Origin: Mangrovibrevibacter kandeliae
GTDB taxonomy: Bacteria > Pseudomonadota > Alphaproteobacteria > Rhizobiales > Rhizobiaceae
Length of the DNA: 64,000 nt
Direction of reading: 5' to 3'
Assembly: GCF_024519155.1 (NCBI RefSeq)
Contig: NZ_JANIFJ010000001.1
Coordinates: 1 to 64,000 of the forward strand
Shown in pieces: positions 1 to 7,445 of this stretch (its first letter is position 1; each line of letters begins with the position of its first letter). The notes under the pieces are model-generated. The model did no database searches and was not told the origin of the DNA. It saw only the letters and a list, made by a program, of their open reading frames with translations. The position numbers were made by a program, and so were the translations under genes.

Positions 1-1473
1 ACGGCGGCCGCCGACGCGCGGCTGTCGGCCGGCTCGAACCTCAAGACCAGGACGGTGACGGCGGGCACGCTCGCGGCCGATGCGGGGGGCGACCTCGGCT
101 TCGGCACGGTGCAGGCGGCTTCGCTGATGGCCGATGCCGGCGGGGCGCTCGGCTTCGACACGATCGCGACGACGGGCCCGGCGACACTGACGGCGGGCGG
201 TGCCCTGACGGGCACGAGGCTGTCGGCCGGCAGCGCGGCGCTGACGGCGGCGTCGATGGATCTCGGCACGGCGACGGTGGCCGAGGCGCTGACGGCGACC
301 TCGGTCGTGGGCGAGGCCCGCTTCGCCAGCCTGACGGCGGGCAGCGCAGGCCTGACCTCGGCGGGTGCGCTGACGGTAACGGCGGGCGATATCGGCGGAG
401 CGCTCGTGGCCTCCTCGGCCGGGGACGGGCGCTTCGACACGCTGTCGGCGGGATCGGTGACGGCCTCGTCGGGTGCGGGCCTGACGCTCGGCTCGGTGAC
501 GACCTCCGGCGACCAGGACTGGACCTCGGCCGGCGATCTCGGTTTTGGAAAGCTTGAGACCACCGGCACGGGCGGCATTACGGTGGCGTCCACTGGCGGC
601 CATGTGACCGGCGGGACGCTGACGAGCGCAGGCGTGGTCCGCATCGGTGCCGCGGCGGCCATCGATCTCGATCGCGTCGAGGCGGTCGGTGCGGTCACGG
701 CGGCGGCCGGAGGCCGGCTGCGTGCAGCCGCGCTGACGAGCGGCGAGACGATGAACCTGACGGCGGGCGCAGGTGTTGCCGTCGGTGCGGTGCAGGCTCG
801 CAGCCTCGCGGCGACCGGCGCCGCGATCGACATCGATCGCGCGGTCGTCGATGACCGTGCCGCGTTCCTCGGTGACGAGATCCGTGTCGGCACGACGCGC
901 TTCCTCAACCCCAGCACGCAGCGCTTGACGGTCACGGGGCGGACTGGCGCGCCGGCCCGTCAGGTGACGATGCGCATCGACGCCACGCGGCCGCAGATCG
1001 ATCGTCTCAGCCTCGTCACCGGCAGTCTCGGCTTCTCGTCCGACCGCTTCGCCATCGGCTCGGCTTATGTGGTAGAGACGCTGAGCATGATGACACCGAC
1101 CCGTACGCTCCTCGTCGACAACCTGAGCGCTGTTCCGCGCCCGCGCGGCGTGGACGTTCAGCTCTATGCGCCGAACCAGTCGATCGGCATCGTCCATGAC
1201 GGCGCGGTCACCACGAGTTCGGCCCGCCGCGTGGACCGGCAACCGGGTTCACCGCTCGACATCATGGTGAGCAACGTGCTGTCGCAGGGCGTGGCGGTGG
1301 TGCGCGGCATCGGGCGATCGCTCTCCCGGTCCTTCGGCCGCAGCGGCGGCCTCGGCAGTTCGATCATCGTCGGCGGCGGCGGGGCGCCCGGGCAGTCCGG
1401 GACCGCACCCACCGGCGGTACGAACCTCTCGGCGGCGGTCAATCTGACCGACGGCGCAGCGGAGACGAACTGA
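1..1473 (+). CDS. Two-partner secretion exoprotein (TpsA, filamentous-haemagglutinin-like), C-terminal part
   Basis: Frame 1 is open from the first base, so the gene begins outside the window and about 490 C-terminal residues are visible. They form degenerate ~20-residue repeats rich in Gly, Ala, Ser, Thr and Leu (recurring themes like LTAGSAAL and SAGALT), the pattern expected of a right-handed beta-helix stalk. After about residue 300 of the visible part the repeats give way to a globular segment and a Gly/Ser-rich tail. Cysteine is absent. The stop lies 4 bases before a TpsB transporter gene, which is the main reason to call this a secreted TpsA adhesin or haemagglutinin-like protein. The N-terminal signal peptide and TPS secretion domain are not visible, so the cargo function (adhesion, biofilm, contact-dependent activity) is unknown. 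Confidence 0.85.
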   Translation, partial: TAAADARLSAGSNLKTRTVTAGTLAADAGGDLGFGTVQAASLMADAGGALGFDTIATTGPATLTAGGALTGTRLSAGSAALTAASMDLGTATVAEALTATSVVGEARFASLTAGSAGLTSAGALTVTAGDIGGALVASSAGDGRFDTLSAGSVTASSGAGLTLGSVTTSGDQDWTSAGDLGFGKLETTGTGGITVASTGGHVTGGTLTSAGVVRIGAAAAIDLDRVEAVGAVTAAAGGRLRAAALTSGETMNLTAGAGVAVGAVQARSLAATGAAIDIDRAVVDDRAAFLGDEIRVGTTRFLNPSTQRLTVTGRTGAPARQVTMRIDATRPQIDRLSLVTGSLGFSSDRFAIGSAYVVETLSMMTPTRTLLVDNLSAVPRPRGVDVQLYAPNQSIGIVHDGAVTTSSARRVDRQPGSPLDIMVSNVLSQGVAVVRGIGRSLSRSFGRSGGLGSSIIVGGGGAPGQSGTAPTGGTNLSAAVNLTDGAAETN

Positions 1474-1477
1474 GACG

Positions 1478-3124
1478 ATGCGAAGGCATGAGGTTGTCGC
1501 GGCATCGCTCCTGATGGCGTCGTGGGTCGTGCTGACGGCGGGTGCGGCGGGCGCGCAGGCGCTGCCGACGCAGTCCGATCCCGCCGCCGTCGCGCGGCAG
1601 AACCGGGACACCCGCGACCAGGTGCTCGAGGCGCCGCCGACCGCCGGCAGCGAGACCCCTGCGCTGACGCCGACGCCGATCGCGCCGCCGATCACCCTGC
1701 CGAAGGGCGGTCCGACCTTTCTTCTGAAAGACGTGGTCTTTACGCCGTCGGCGCTGCTTCCCGCCGCCGATCTGGAGGCGATTCGCCAGCGTTATGTCGG
1801 GCGCCAGGTGGATCTGTCGCAGCTCCAGGACATCGCGAACGCCGTCAATCTCCTCTACGCCGACCGGGGCTTCGTCACGGCGAGCGCCGTCCTGCAGCCG
1901 CAGGATCTGAACGACGGCGTGCTCGACGTGACCCTGGTCGAAGGGCGCCTCGGCGACGTGGCGGTGACCGGCCGCAAGACCTTGCGCGCCTCGCTTCTCG
2001 CCCCCGTCGTGCCGCCCGCCGGCGCCGTCGTCGATGCACCGGACCTGACGCGCCGGATCGACCGGTTCAACCGCACGAGCCTCGCCCAGATCCAGGCCTC
2101 GCTCCAGGCCGGCAAAGGGTTCGGCCAGACCGACGTCGCGCTGGCGCTGCGCGAGCCGCCGGAGAACAGCCTGCAGATCTACGTCGACAACCAGGGGGTG
2201 GAGAGCGTCGGCGAATACGAGATCGGGGCCTACTTCCAGCATTACGGCCTGCTCGGCATCGACGATCGGCTCAGCGGCTACGGCCTCTATGCGGAAGGCA
2301 ACCTCTACGGCAACGTCGACTACGATCTGGCGCTGTCGCCCTACGGCACGCGGCTCGACCTGTCGGCCAGCCGCTCGGCGATCCGCATCGTCAACGGGGC
2401 CTTCACCGACCTCGACATCACCGGCGAGACCTATCTGTTCTCGGGGGCGCTCTCGCAGGCCCTCTACAGCGACGGTCCCTACTTCCTGCAGGGCAGCCTC
2501 GGCACCTCCTACAGCCTGTCGCGGTCGACCCAGGTCGGCGTCCAGGTCTCGGACGACCGCATCGAGAAGCTCAATCTGGGGCTGACGGCAAGCTATCTCG
2601 GCAGCAGCCTGACGCTTCAGGTGACGCCGAACATCGCGGTGACGCACGCCGATCTCGGCATTGCCGAGACCGAGCTGAACTATACGCTCCTGAACCTGCA
2701 GGCGAACGCCTCGCTGCTCATCGATGCGGACACGCTGGCGATCGCGCGGATGAATGCGCAGTACAGCGACGCCGACCTCGTTCCGGGGGCCGACCTGTTT
2801 CAGGCAGGCGGCCCCCAGAGCGTTCGCGGCTATGCCCAGAGCACGGCGTCGGGCGAGAAGGGCGTCGTCGGCAGCGTCGAGCTCTATCGAAGCCTGTCCA
2901 AGTTCGTCGAAGGCCTCGAGGTCTTCGGCTTCGTCGACGCAGGGACGGCCTTCTCGAACACCATCGACCAGCCGACGCTGGTCTCGGCGGGCGCCGGTCT
3001 GAACTACAGCTGGAACGGGCGGATGCGCGCCGAGCTGTCGGTCGGCGTGCCGCTGCACAAGGACATCGACGCCGACGTGTCGGATGCCGTCTTCTACGGG
3101 CGCATCGTCGCGACGGTGTTCTGA
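1478..3124 (+). CDS. TpsB outer-membrane transporter, ShlB/FhaC family
   Basis: 548 residues with an N-terminal signal peptide (hydrophobic stretch ending near AGAQA), a proline-rich linker, two POTRA-like segments (about residues 75-220, beginning FLLKDVVF and containing the FVTASAVLQPQDLNDG region) and a C-terminal beta-barrel. The FhaC/ShlB-type motif VRGY is present (GGPQSVRGY) and the protein ends in Phe, as Omp85-superfamily barrels do. Proteins of this family secrete the partner TpsA across the outer membrane. The gene starts 4 bases after the TpsA stop, so the two are a co-transcribed pair. The start ATG is the first in frame after that stop. Confidence 0.93.
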   Translation: MRRHEVVAASLLMASWVVLTAGAAGAQALPTQSDPAAVARQNRDTRDQVLEAPPTAGSETPALTPTPIAPPITLPKGGPTFLLKDVVFTPSALLPAADLEAIRQRYVGRQVDLSQLQDIANAVNLLYADRGFVTASAVLQPQDLNDGVLDVTLVEGRLGDVAVTGRKTLRASLLAPVVPPAGAVVDAPDLTRRIDRFNRTSLAQIQASLQAGKGFGQTDVALALREPPENSLQIYVDNQGVESVGEYEIGAYFQHYGLLGIDDRLSGYGLYAEGNLYGNVDYDLALSPYGTRLDLSASRSAIRIVNGAFTDLDITGETYLFSGALSQALYSDGPYFLQGSLGTSYSLSRSTQVGVQVSDDRIEKLNLGLTASYLGSSLTLQVTPNIAVTHADLGIAETELNYTLLNLQANASLLIDADTLAIARMNAQYSDADLVPGADLFQAGGPQSVRGYAQSTASGEKGVVGSVELYRSLSKFVEGLEVFGFVDAGTAFSNTIDQPTLVSAGAGLNYSWNGRMRAELSVGVPLHKDIDADVSDAVFYGRIVATVF

Positions 3125-3221
3125 GGGCTCGATGACCCAGCGAGATCGCAATACGGCGCCCGGGCGCCCCACCGGGACCAGATCCCGCTCCCCAAGGCCA
3201 CGCACAGCAAGGACACGACCC

Positions 3222-3944
3222 ATGTCGCAACCCGCAGCGGACCCGACGCCAAAGCCGCTTTTCTACACCAATCCGGTGCTTCTCGATCGCGAGAAGCATC
3301 GCGCCGCCGGCTCCGGATCGCGCAAGAGCTTCGGCTTTTCGCGGAATTCGCAGTTCATACCGGCATTGCACGAGGAGTTCACGGCTGCTGCCAGCGAGCT
3401 CCCGATCGTCTTCCTGCCCAGCGGTGGGACGATCTCGCCCGTGTTCCTGATGAGCCTCGACGCGGGCCGCAACGGCTTCGTCGGCGACGGCGGGCGTTGG
3501 ACGGGCGGCTACGTGCCGGCCTATCTGCGCCGCTATCCCTTCATTCTCGGCGAGACCGGCGGAGAGGAGGCGGTGATCTGTGTCGAAGAGGGTGCCGATG
3601 CGCTGGGTGCCGAACAGGGCGAACCGCTCTTTGCCGAGGACGGCTCGAGCACCACGGCGCTCGACGAGGTGATCGGCTTCACCAACGAGTACTTCCGCGC
3701 GAGCAAGCGCACCGAAGCCTTCGTCAAACGACTGATGGACCTCGACCTCTTCCACAACATCACGATCGAAAACAAGAAGCCCGGCGGCGACAACCGCACC
3801 ATTCACGGCCTCCTCTCGATCAACGAAGAGAGGCTCCAGAGCCTCGCGGACGAGGCTTTCCTCGCCTTGCGGCACGATCGCCTGCTGACGCCCTGCTTCG
3901 CGCAGCTCTTCTCGCTGAAGCAGATGGAGCGGCTCGACCGCTGA
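3222..3944 (+). CDS. SapC family protein
   Basis: 240 residues, cytoplasmic in appearance, matching the SapC family (the type first named beside S-layer genes, not the SapC peptide permease). Family-like features are the opening FYTNPVLLDREKH, the central LPIVFLPSGG segment, the YVPAYLRRYPF motif and the late FHNITIENKKPGG region. The ATG at 3222 is preferred because AGGA lies upstream and homology begins just after it; an in-frame ATG at 3132 would add a low-complexity Arg-rich leader. It lies about 100 bases after the TpsB stop in the same orientation, so it may belong to the exoprotein locus. The biochemical role of the family is unclear. Confidence 0.8.
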   Translation: MSQPAADPTPKPLFYTNPVLLDREKHRAAGSGSRKSFGFSRNSQFIPALHEEFTAAASELPIVFLPSGGTISPVFLMSLDAGRNGFVGDGGRWTGGYVPAYLRRYPFILGETGGEEAVICVEEGADALGAEQGEPLFAEDGSSTTALDEVIGFTNEYFRASKRTEAFVKRLMDLDLFHNITIENKKPGGDNRTIHGLLSINEERLQSLADEAFLALRHDRLLTPCFAQLFSLKQMERLDR

Positions 3945-4167
3945 ACCGCGACGCGGCCGGGGCGTGGCCTCCGGCTGCTGTCGCTGCGCACCCCGAGGCT
4001 TCGTCCGTCGCAAAGCGGGATTGACGCCCGCTGGCGCAATGCGGCCTTGCAATATGAGGTCGCAGCGGTCTCCATGACGGCTCGGTCGGTTCCCTCGACC
4101 CTTGCCGCGCTTCGAGCGGCCAAGGGGCGACGGGGCATTACGGACCCCCGAGCATGGAGTATCGCGT

Positions 4168-5583
4168 ATGAGTGCCGCCGAACCCAACCGGGAGGCCGTC
4201 GTGGCGGCCGCCCGCGCTCACGTCGCCGGTGGCGGCTTTGCCGAGGAGCTTGCGCGCCGTATCGCCGTGCCGAGCGAGAGTCCGCGGCAGGATTCGGCGG
4301 CGGATCATCGCCGCTACCTCGACGGCGAGATCCGTCCCGCCCTCGAGGCGATCGGCTTTGCCTGCGAGATCTGGTCGAACCCGGCGCTGGCGCGCCTGCC
4401 GGTCCTCTACGCCGAGCGGATCGAGGATCCGGCTTTGCCGACGATCCTCACCTACGGCCATGGCGACGTCCTGTGGGGCATGGCGGGCGACTGGTCGGCG
4501 GGGCGCGACCCGTGGACGCTCGAGGAAGCGGACGGGCGTCTCTACGGGCGCGGCACCGTCGACAACAAGGGCCAGCACACGATCAACCTCGCGGCGCTGC
4601 GCACGGTTCTCAAGGCGCGGGGCCAGCTCGGCTTCAACGTCAAGGTGCTGATCGAGATGGGCGAGGAATCCGGCTCGCCCGGCCTCGAGGAGATCGCCGA
4701 GGCGAACCGGGAGCGGTTGAAGGCGGACGTGCTGATCGCCTCCGATGGACCGCGGAGCTCGACCGACGATCCAACGATTTTCCTCGGCGCCCGCGGCGGC
4801 ATGGGGTTCCACCTCGTCTGCGACTATCGCGAGGGCGCGCACCACTCGGGCAACTGGGGCGGGCTCCTCGTCAATCCGGGTATCCGTCTTGCGCATGCGC
4901 TGGCGACGCTGACCGACGCACGGGGCCGCATCCTGATCCGCGACTGGACGCCGGGCGAGATCCCGGCGAACGTGCGGGCGGCGCTCAAGACGATCCGGCT
5001 CGAGCGCGGTCCCGACGAGCCGGCGATTGAGCCGGACTGGGGCGAGCCGGGCCTCAGCGCGCCCGAGCAGGTCTTCGGCTGGTGCAATCTGGAGATTCTC
5101 GCCTTCCTGTGCGGCCGGCCGGAGGCGCCGGTCAACGCGGTGCCGGGGTCGGCGCGGGCGACCTGCCAGCTGCGCTACGTCGTCGGCGTGGATCGGGAGC
5201 GCATCCTGCCGGCGCTGCGCGAGCATCTGGATGCGCACGGCTTCGCGGACGTGGCGATCGAGCCGATGAAGCGCGGCTTCTTCAAGGCGACGCGCACCGA
5301 CCCGGACAACGATTGGGTGCGGCTGGCCGTCGCCTCGATCGAACGCACGACCGGCAAGCCGCCTTCGCTGCTGCCCAATCTCGGCGGATCACTGCCGAAC
5401 GAGGTGTTCGCCGAGACGCTGGGGCTGCCGACGGTGTGGATCCCGCACTCGCACCCGTCCTGCTCGCAGCACGCGCCCGACGAGCACATGCTGGTCCGTG
5501 TGGCCGAGGAAGGCATGGCCATCATGGCCGGGCTGTTCTGGGACATCGGCAACGGCGAGGCACCGCCCTCCCGCGACGCCTGA
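4168..5583 (+). CDS. M20 family metallopeptidase (dipeptidase/carboxypeptidase-like)
   Basis: 471 residues. Di-zinc M20 motifs are visible in order: TYGHGDVLWG (first His/Asp ligands), GRGTVDNKGQ (bridging Asp), EMGEESGSPG (catalytic Glu and neighbouring Glu ligand), IASDGPRSS (Asp ligand) and a C-terminal HSHPSCSQHAPDEH segment (His ligand). The dimerisation lid domain lies between, with the HSGNWGG motif. The length fits the ~470-residue M20 subgroup that includes dipeptidases and acetylornithine deacetylase-like enzymes, so the exact substrate is not decided. No signal peptide is seen. The start has GGAG nine bases upstream. It stands alone, about 220 bases after the SapC gene. Confidence 0.9.
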   Translation: MSAAEPNREAVVAAARAHVAGGGFAEELARRIAVPSESPRQDSAADHRRYLDGEIRPALEAIGFACEIWSNPALARLPVLYAERIEDPALPTILTYGHGDVLWGMAGDWSAGRDPWTLEEADGRLYGRGTVDNKGQHTINLAALRTVLKARGQLGFNVKVLIEMGEESGSPGLEEIAEANRERLKADVLIASDGPRSSTDDPTIFLGARGGMGFHLVCDYREGAHHSGNWGGLLVNPGIRLAHALATLTDARGRILIRDWTPGEIPANVRAALKTIRLERGPDEPAIEPDWGEPGLSAPEQVFGWCNLEILAFLCGRPEAPVNAVPGSARATCQLRYVVGVDRERILPALREHLDAHGFADVAIEPMKRGFFKATRTDPDNDWVRLAVASIERTTGKPPSLLPNLGGSLPNEVFAETLGLPTVWIPHSHPSCSQHAPDEHMLVRVAEEGMAIMAGLFWDIGNGEAPPSRDA

Positions 5584-5785
5584 CAGTGTTCGAGAGATCG
5601 GTCCGCGCTGCCGGGCGTGCCGCGGTTTGACTCCGCGGCTGCGGCGCCATAGTCAGGCCGTCGCGCGCGGCGCCCGGGGAGACATGCCCGTCCGGCAGCC
5701 CTTTCGGTCCGCCGGTGCGATCCCCATGTGCATCCGCAGCATTGCCCGACCGGCAGTGCACCGGCCGACGCAGCAGAGGTTCTGG

Positions 5786-6559
5786 ATGGCAGCCTTCTTC
5801 GAAGAACGCGTGCTCGACGTGAAGCACTGGACGGACACGCTGTTCAGCTTCACCACCACGCGCGACGCCGGCTTCCGCTTCCTCAACGGCCAGTTCGTGA
5901 TGATCGGCCTCCCGATCGACGGCAAGCCGCTGTTGCGCGCCTACTCGGTGGCCAGCGCCAACTACGAGGAGACGCTGGAGTTCTACTCCATCAAGGTGGC
6001 GAACGGTGCGCTGACCTCGCGGCTGAAGGAGATCGTGCCGGGCGACACGGTGATCGTGGGGCGCAAGCCGACCGGCACGCTCGTTCAGGACAGCCTCAAG
6101 CCCGGCCGCAATCTCTATCTGCTCGCCACCGGCACCGGGCTTGCCCCCTTCGTCAGCGTCATCAAGGATCCGGAGGCCTACGAGCGCTTCGAGCGGATCG
6201 TGCTGGTGCATGGCTGCCGGAGCGTCGCCGAACTCGCCTACGGCGAGAAGCACGTCGCCGAACTCGCTGCGCACGAGTATCTCGGCGAGCTTGCGAGCGA
6301 ACAGCTCCTTTATTATCCGACCGTGACGCGCGAGCCCTTCCGCAATCGCGGCCGGGTCACCGACCTCCTCGCCTCCGGCAAGATCGCCGAGGAGTTCGGT
6401 CTGCCCGCGCTCGATCCGGCCGAGGACCGGGCGATGATCTGCGGCAGCCCGGAGATGCTCGCCGACACGCAGGCGCTCCTCGAAAGCCGCGGCTTCGACG
6501 AGGGGAGCCACACGACGCCCGGCGCCTATGTGATCGAGAAGGCCTTCGTCGAACGGTGA
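5786..6559 (+). CDS. fpr: Ferredoxin/flavodoxin--NADP+ reductase
   Basis: 257 residues, the usual bacterial FPR length. The FAD-binding motif is RAYSVASANYEE (an R-x-Y-S motif), followed by FYSIKV. The NADP-binding domain begins with LLATGTGLAPFVSVI, and MICGSPEM marks its end. The C-terminus YVIEKAFVER is typical of rhizobial bacterial-type FPR rather than the plant type that ends in Tyr. It transfers electrons between NADPH and ferredoxin or flavodoxin in the cytoplasm, commonly linked to oxidative-stress or Fe-S metabolism. The ATG at 5786 follows a GAGG at 5776; an upstream in-frame ATG at 5726 would add 20 residues without family support. Confidence 0.93.
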   Translation: MAAFFEERVLDVKHWTDTLFSFTTTRDAGFRFLNGQFVMIGLPIDGKPLLRAYSVASANYEETLEFYSIKVANGALTSRLKEIVPGDTVIVGRKPTGTLVQDSLKPGRNLYLLATGTGLAPFVSVIKDPEAYERFERIVLVHGCRSVAELAYGEKHVAELAAHEYLGELASEQLLYYPTVTREPFRNRGRVTDLLASGKIAEEFGLPALDPAEDRAMICGSPEMLADTQALLESRGFDEGSHTTPGAYVIEKAFVER

Positions 6560-6656
6560 GGTGTCGGGCGGCTCGACCGGGTCGCGCCCGCGCGCCAAGC
6601 CGGCGGGCCTGAGTGCCGTACCGGTGCAGCGACGGGCGAGGGACAGGGAGACCGCG

Positions 6657-7286
6657 ATGACGCCGACGGATGAGACCGCTGCGCTTCTGGTGATCGACGT
6701 GCAGAACGACTTCCTGCCGGGCGGGAGCCTCGCGGTTGCCGACGGCGACGCGATCGTGCCCGTCGTCAACCAGCTTGCCGCGCGCTTTGCCAACGTCGTT
6801 CTGACGCAGGACTGGCACACGCCCGGCCACGTCTCCTTCGCCTCCAGCCATCCGGGCAAGCGGCCCTTCGAGACCACCGGACTCGCCTATGGCCGGCAGG
6901 TGCTCTGGCCGGACCACTGCGTGCAGGGCACCCGCGGCGCCGAACTCGCGGCGCGACTCGAACTGCCGCGAGCGCAGCTGATCATCCGCAAGGGCTTCCA
7001 CCCGCAGTCGGACAGCTACTCGGCCTTTGCCGAGGCGGACGGCACCACCACGGGCCTTGCCGCCTACCTTCGGGCGCGCGGCATCTCCCGTGTCTTCCTC
7101 GCCGGCCTCGCGACGGACTTCTGCGTGGCCTGGAGCGCGCTCGATGCGCGAAAGGCGGGATTCGAGACGGTCGTGATCGAGGATGCCTGCCGCGCGATCG
7201 ACGCCGACGGCTCGCTTGCGCGGGCTCTCGCCGATATGGCGTCGGCCGGTGTCGCACGTGTCGCAGCCGCCGACCTGACGGCCTGA
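6657..7286 (+). CDS. pncA: Nicotinamidase / isochorismatase-family hydrolase
   Basis: 209 residues. The cysteine-hydrolase triad of nicotinamidases is visible: Asp in LLVIDVQNDF (residue 14), Lys in IIRKGF and the nucleophile Cys in GLATDFCVAW. Metal ligands lie in QDWHTPGHVSF. The segment LWPDHCVQGTRGAEL is characteristic of PncA rather than generic isochorismatases. The enzyme deamidates nicotinamide to nicotinate in NAD salvage. The start has a clear AGGGAG six bases upstream. About 100 bases separate it from fpr, with no obvious terminator between, so co-transcription is possible. Confidence 0.93.
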   Translation: MTPTDETAALLVIDVQNDFLPGGSLAVADGDAIVPVVNQLAARFANVVLTQDWHTPGHVSFASSHPGKRPFETTGLAYGRQVLWPDHCVQGTRGAELAARLELPRAQLIIRKGFHPQSDSYSAFAEADGTTTGLAAYLRARGISRVFLAGLATDFCVAWSALDARKAGFETVVIEDACRAIDADGSLARALADMASAGVARVAAADLTA

Positions 7287-7350
7287 TACACCCGAACCCC
7301 GGTCGCATCGACGCTCGCCCTCCGTCCTGAGGAATCTCGGCGAGAATACT

Positions 7351-7392
7351 TGACTCCAATCCTCATGTTTTAATACCTGACTGCGTTGCTCA
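7351..7392 (+). promoter_or_regulatory. Two tandem RirA-like iron-responsive operator boxes
   Basis: Two copies of the TGA-N9-TCA motif lie at 7351-7365 and 7378-7392. Their period is 27 bases, and both are followed by the same ctcatgtttt-type sequence, so the larger direct repeat is TGACT-N7-CTCATGTTTT. TGA-N9-TCA is the published rhizobial iron-responsive operator bound by RirA. A weak promoter (TTGACT at 7350, TAATAC at 7371, 15-base spacing) overlaps the first box. The sites sit 54-95 bases before the TonB receptor start, where binding would block transcription of the siderophore operon in iron-replete cells. The motif is short, so assignment rests on duplication and context. Confidence 0.6.
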
Positions 7393-7445
7393 TGTTTTGC
7401 GACGGGAGCGCCGACGGGGGTCGGCGCCGGGGCGAGGGGATCAGG

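Noticed and set aside
1439-3223. Long leftward open frame (594 codons) antisense to tpsB
   Set aside because: Arg/Val/Asp-rich shadow typical of GC-rich codon bias; no domain motif, no ribosome site, and the opposite strand encodes a clear TpsB.
3222-3944. Reading SapC as the peptide-transport permease
   Set aside because: The protein has no membrane helices; it belongs to the unrelated S-layer-associated SapC family.
4098-4130. Inverted repeat cccttgccgc/gcggccaaggg before the first M20 gene
   Set aside because: Arms pair only with a bulge and no T-tract follows, so I do not call a terminator or regulatory RNA.
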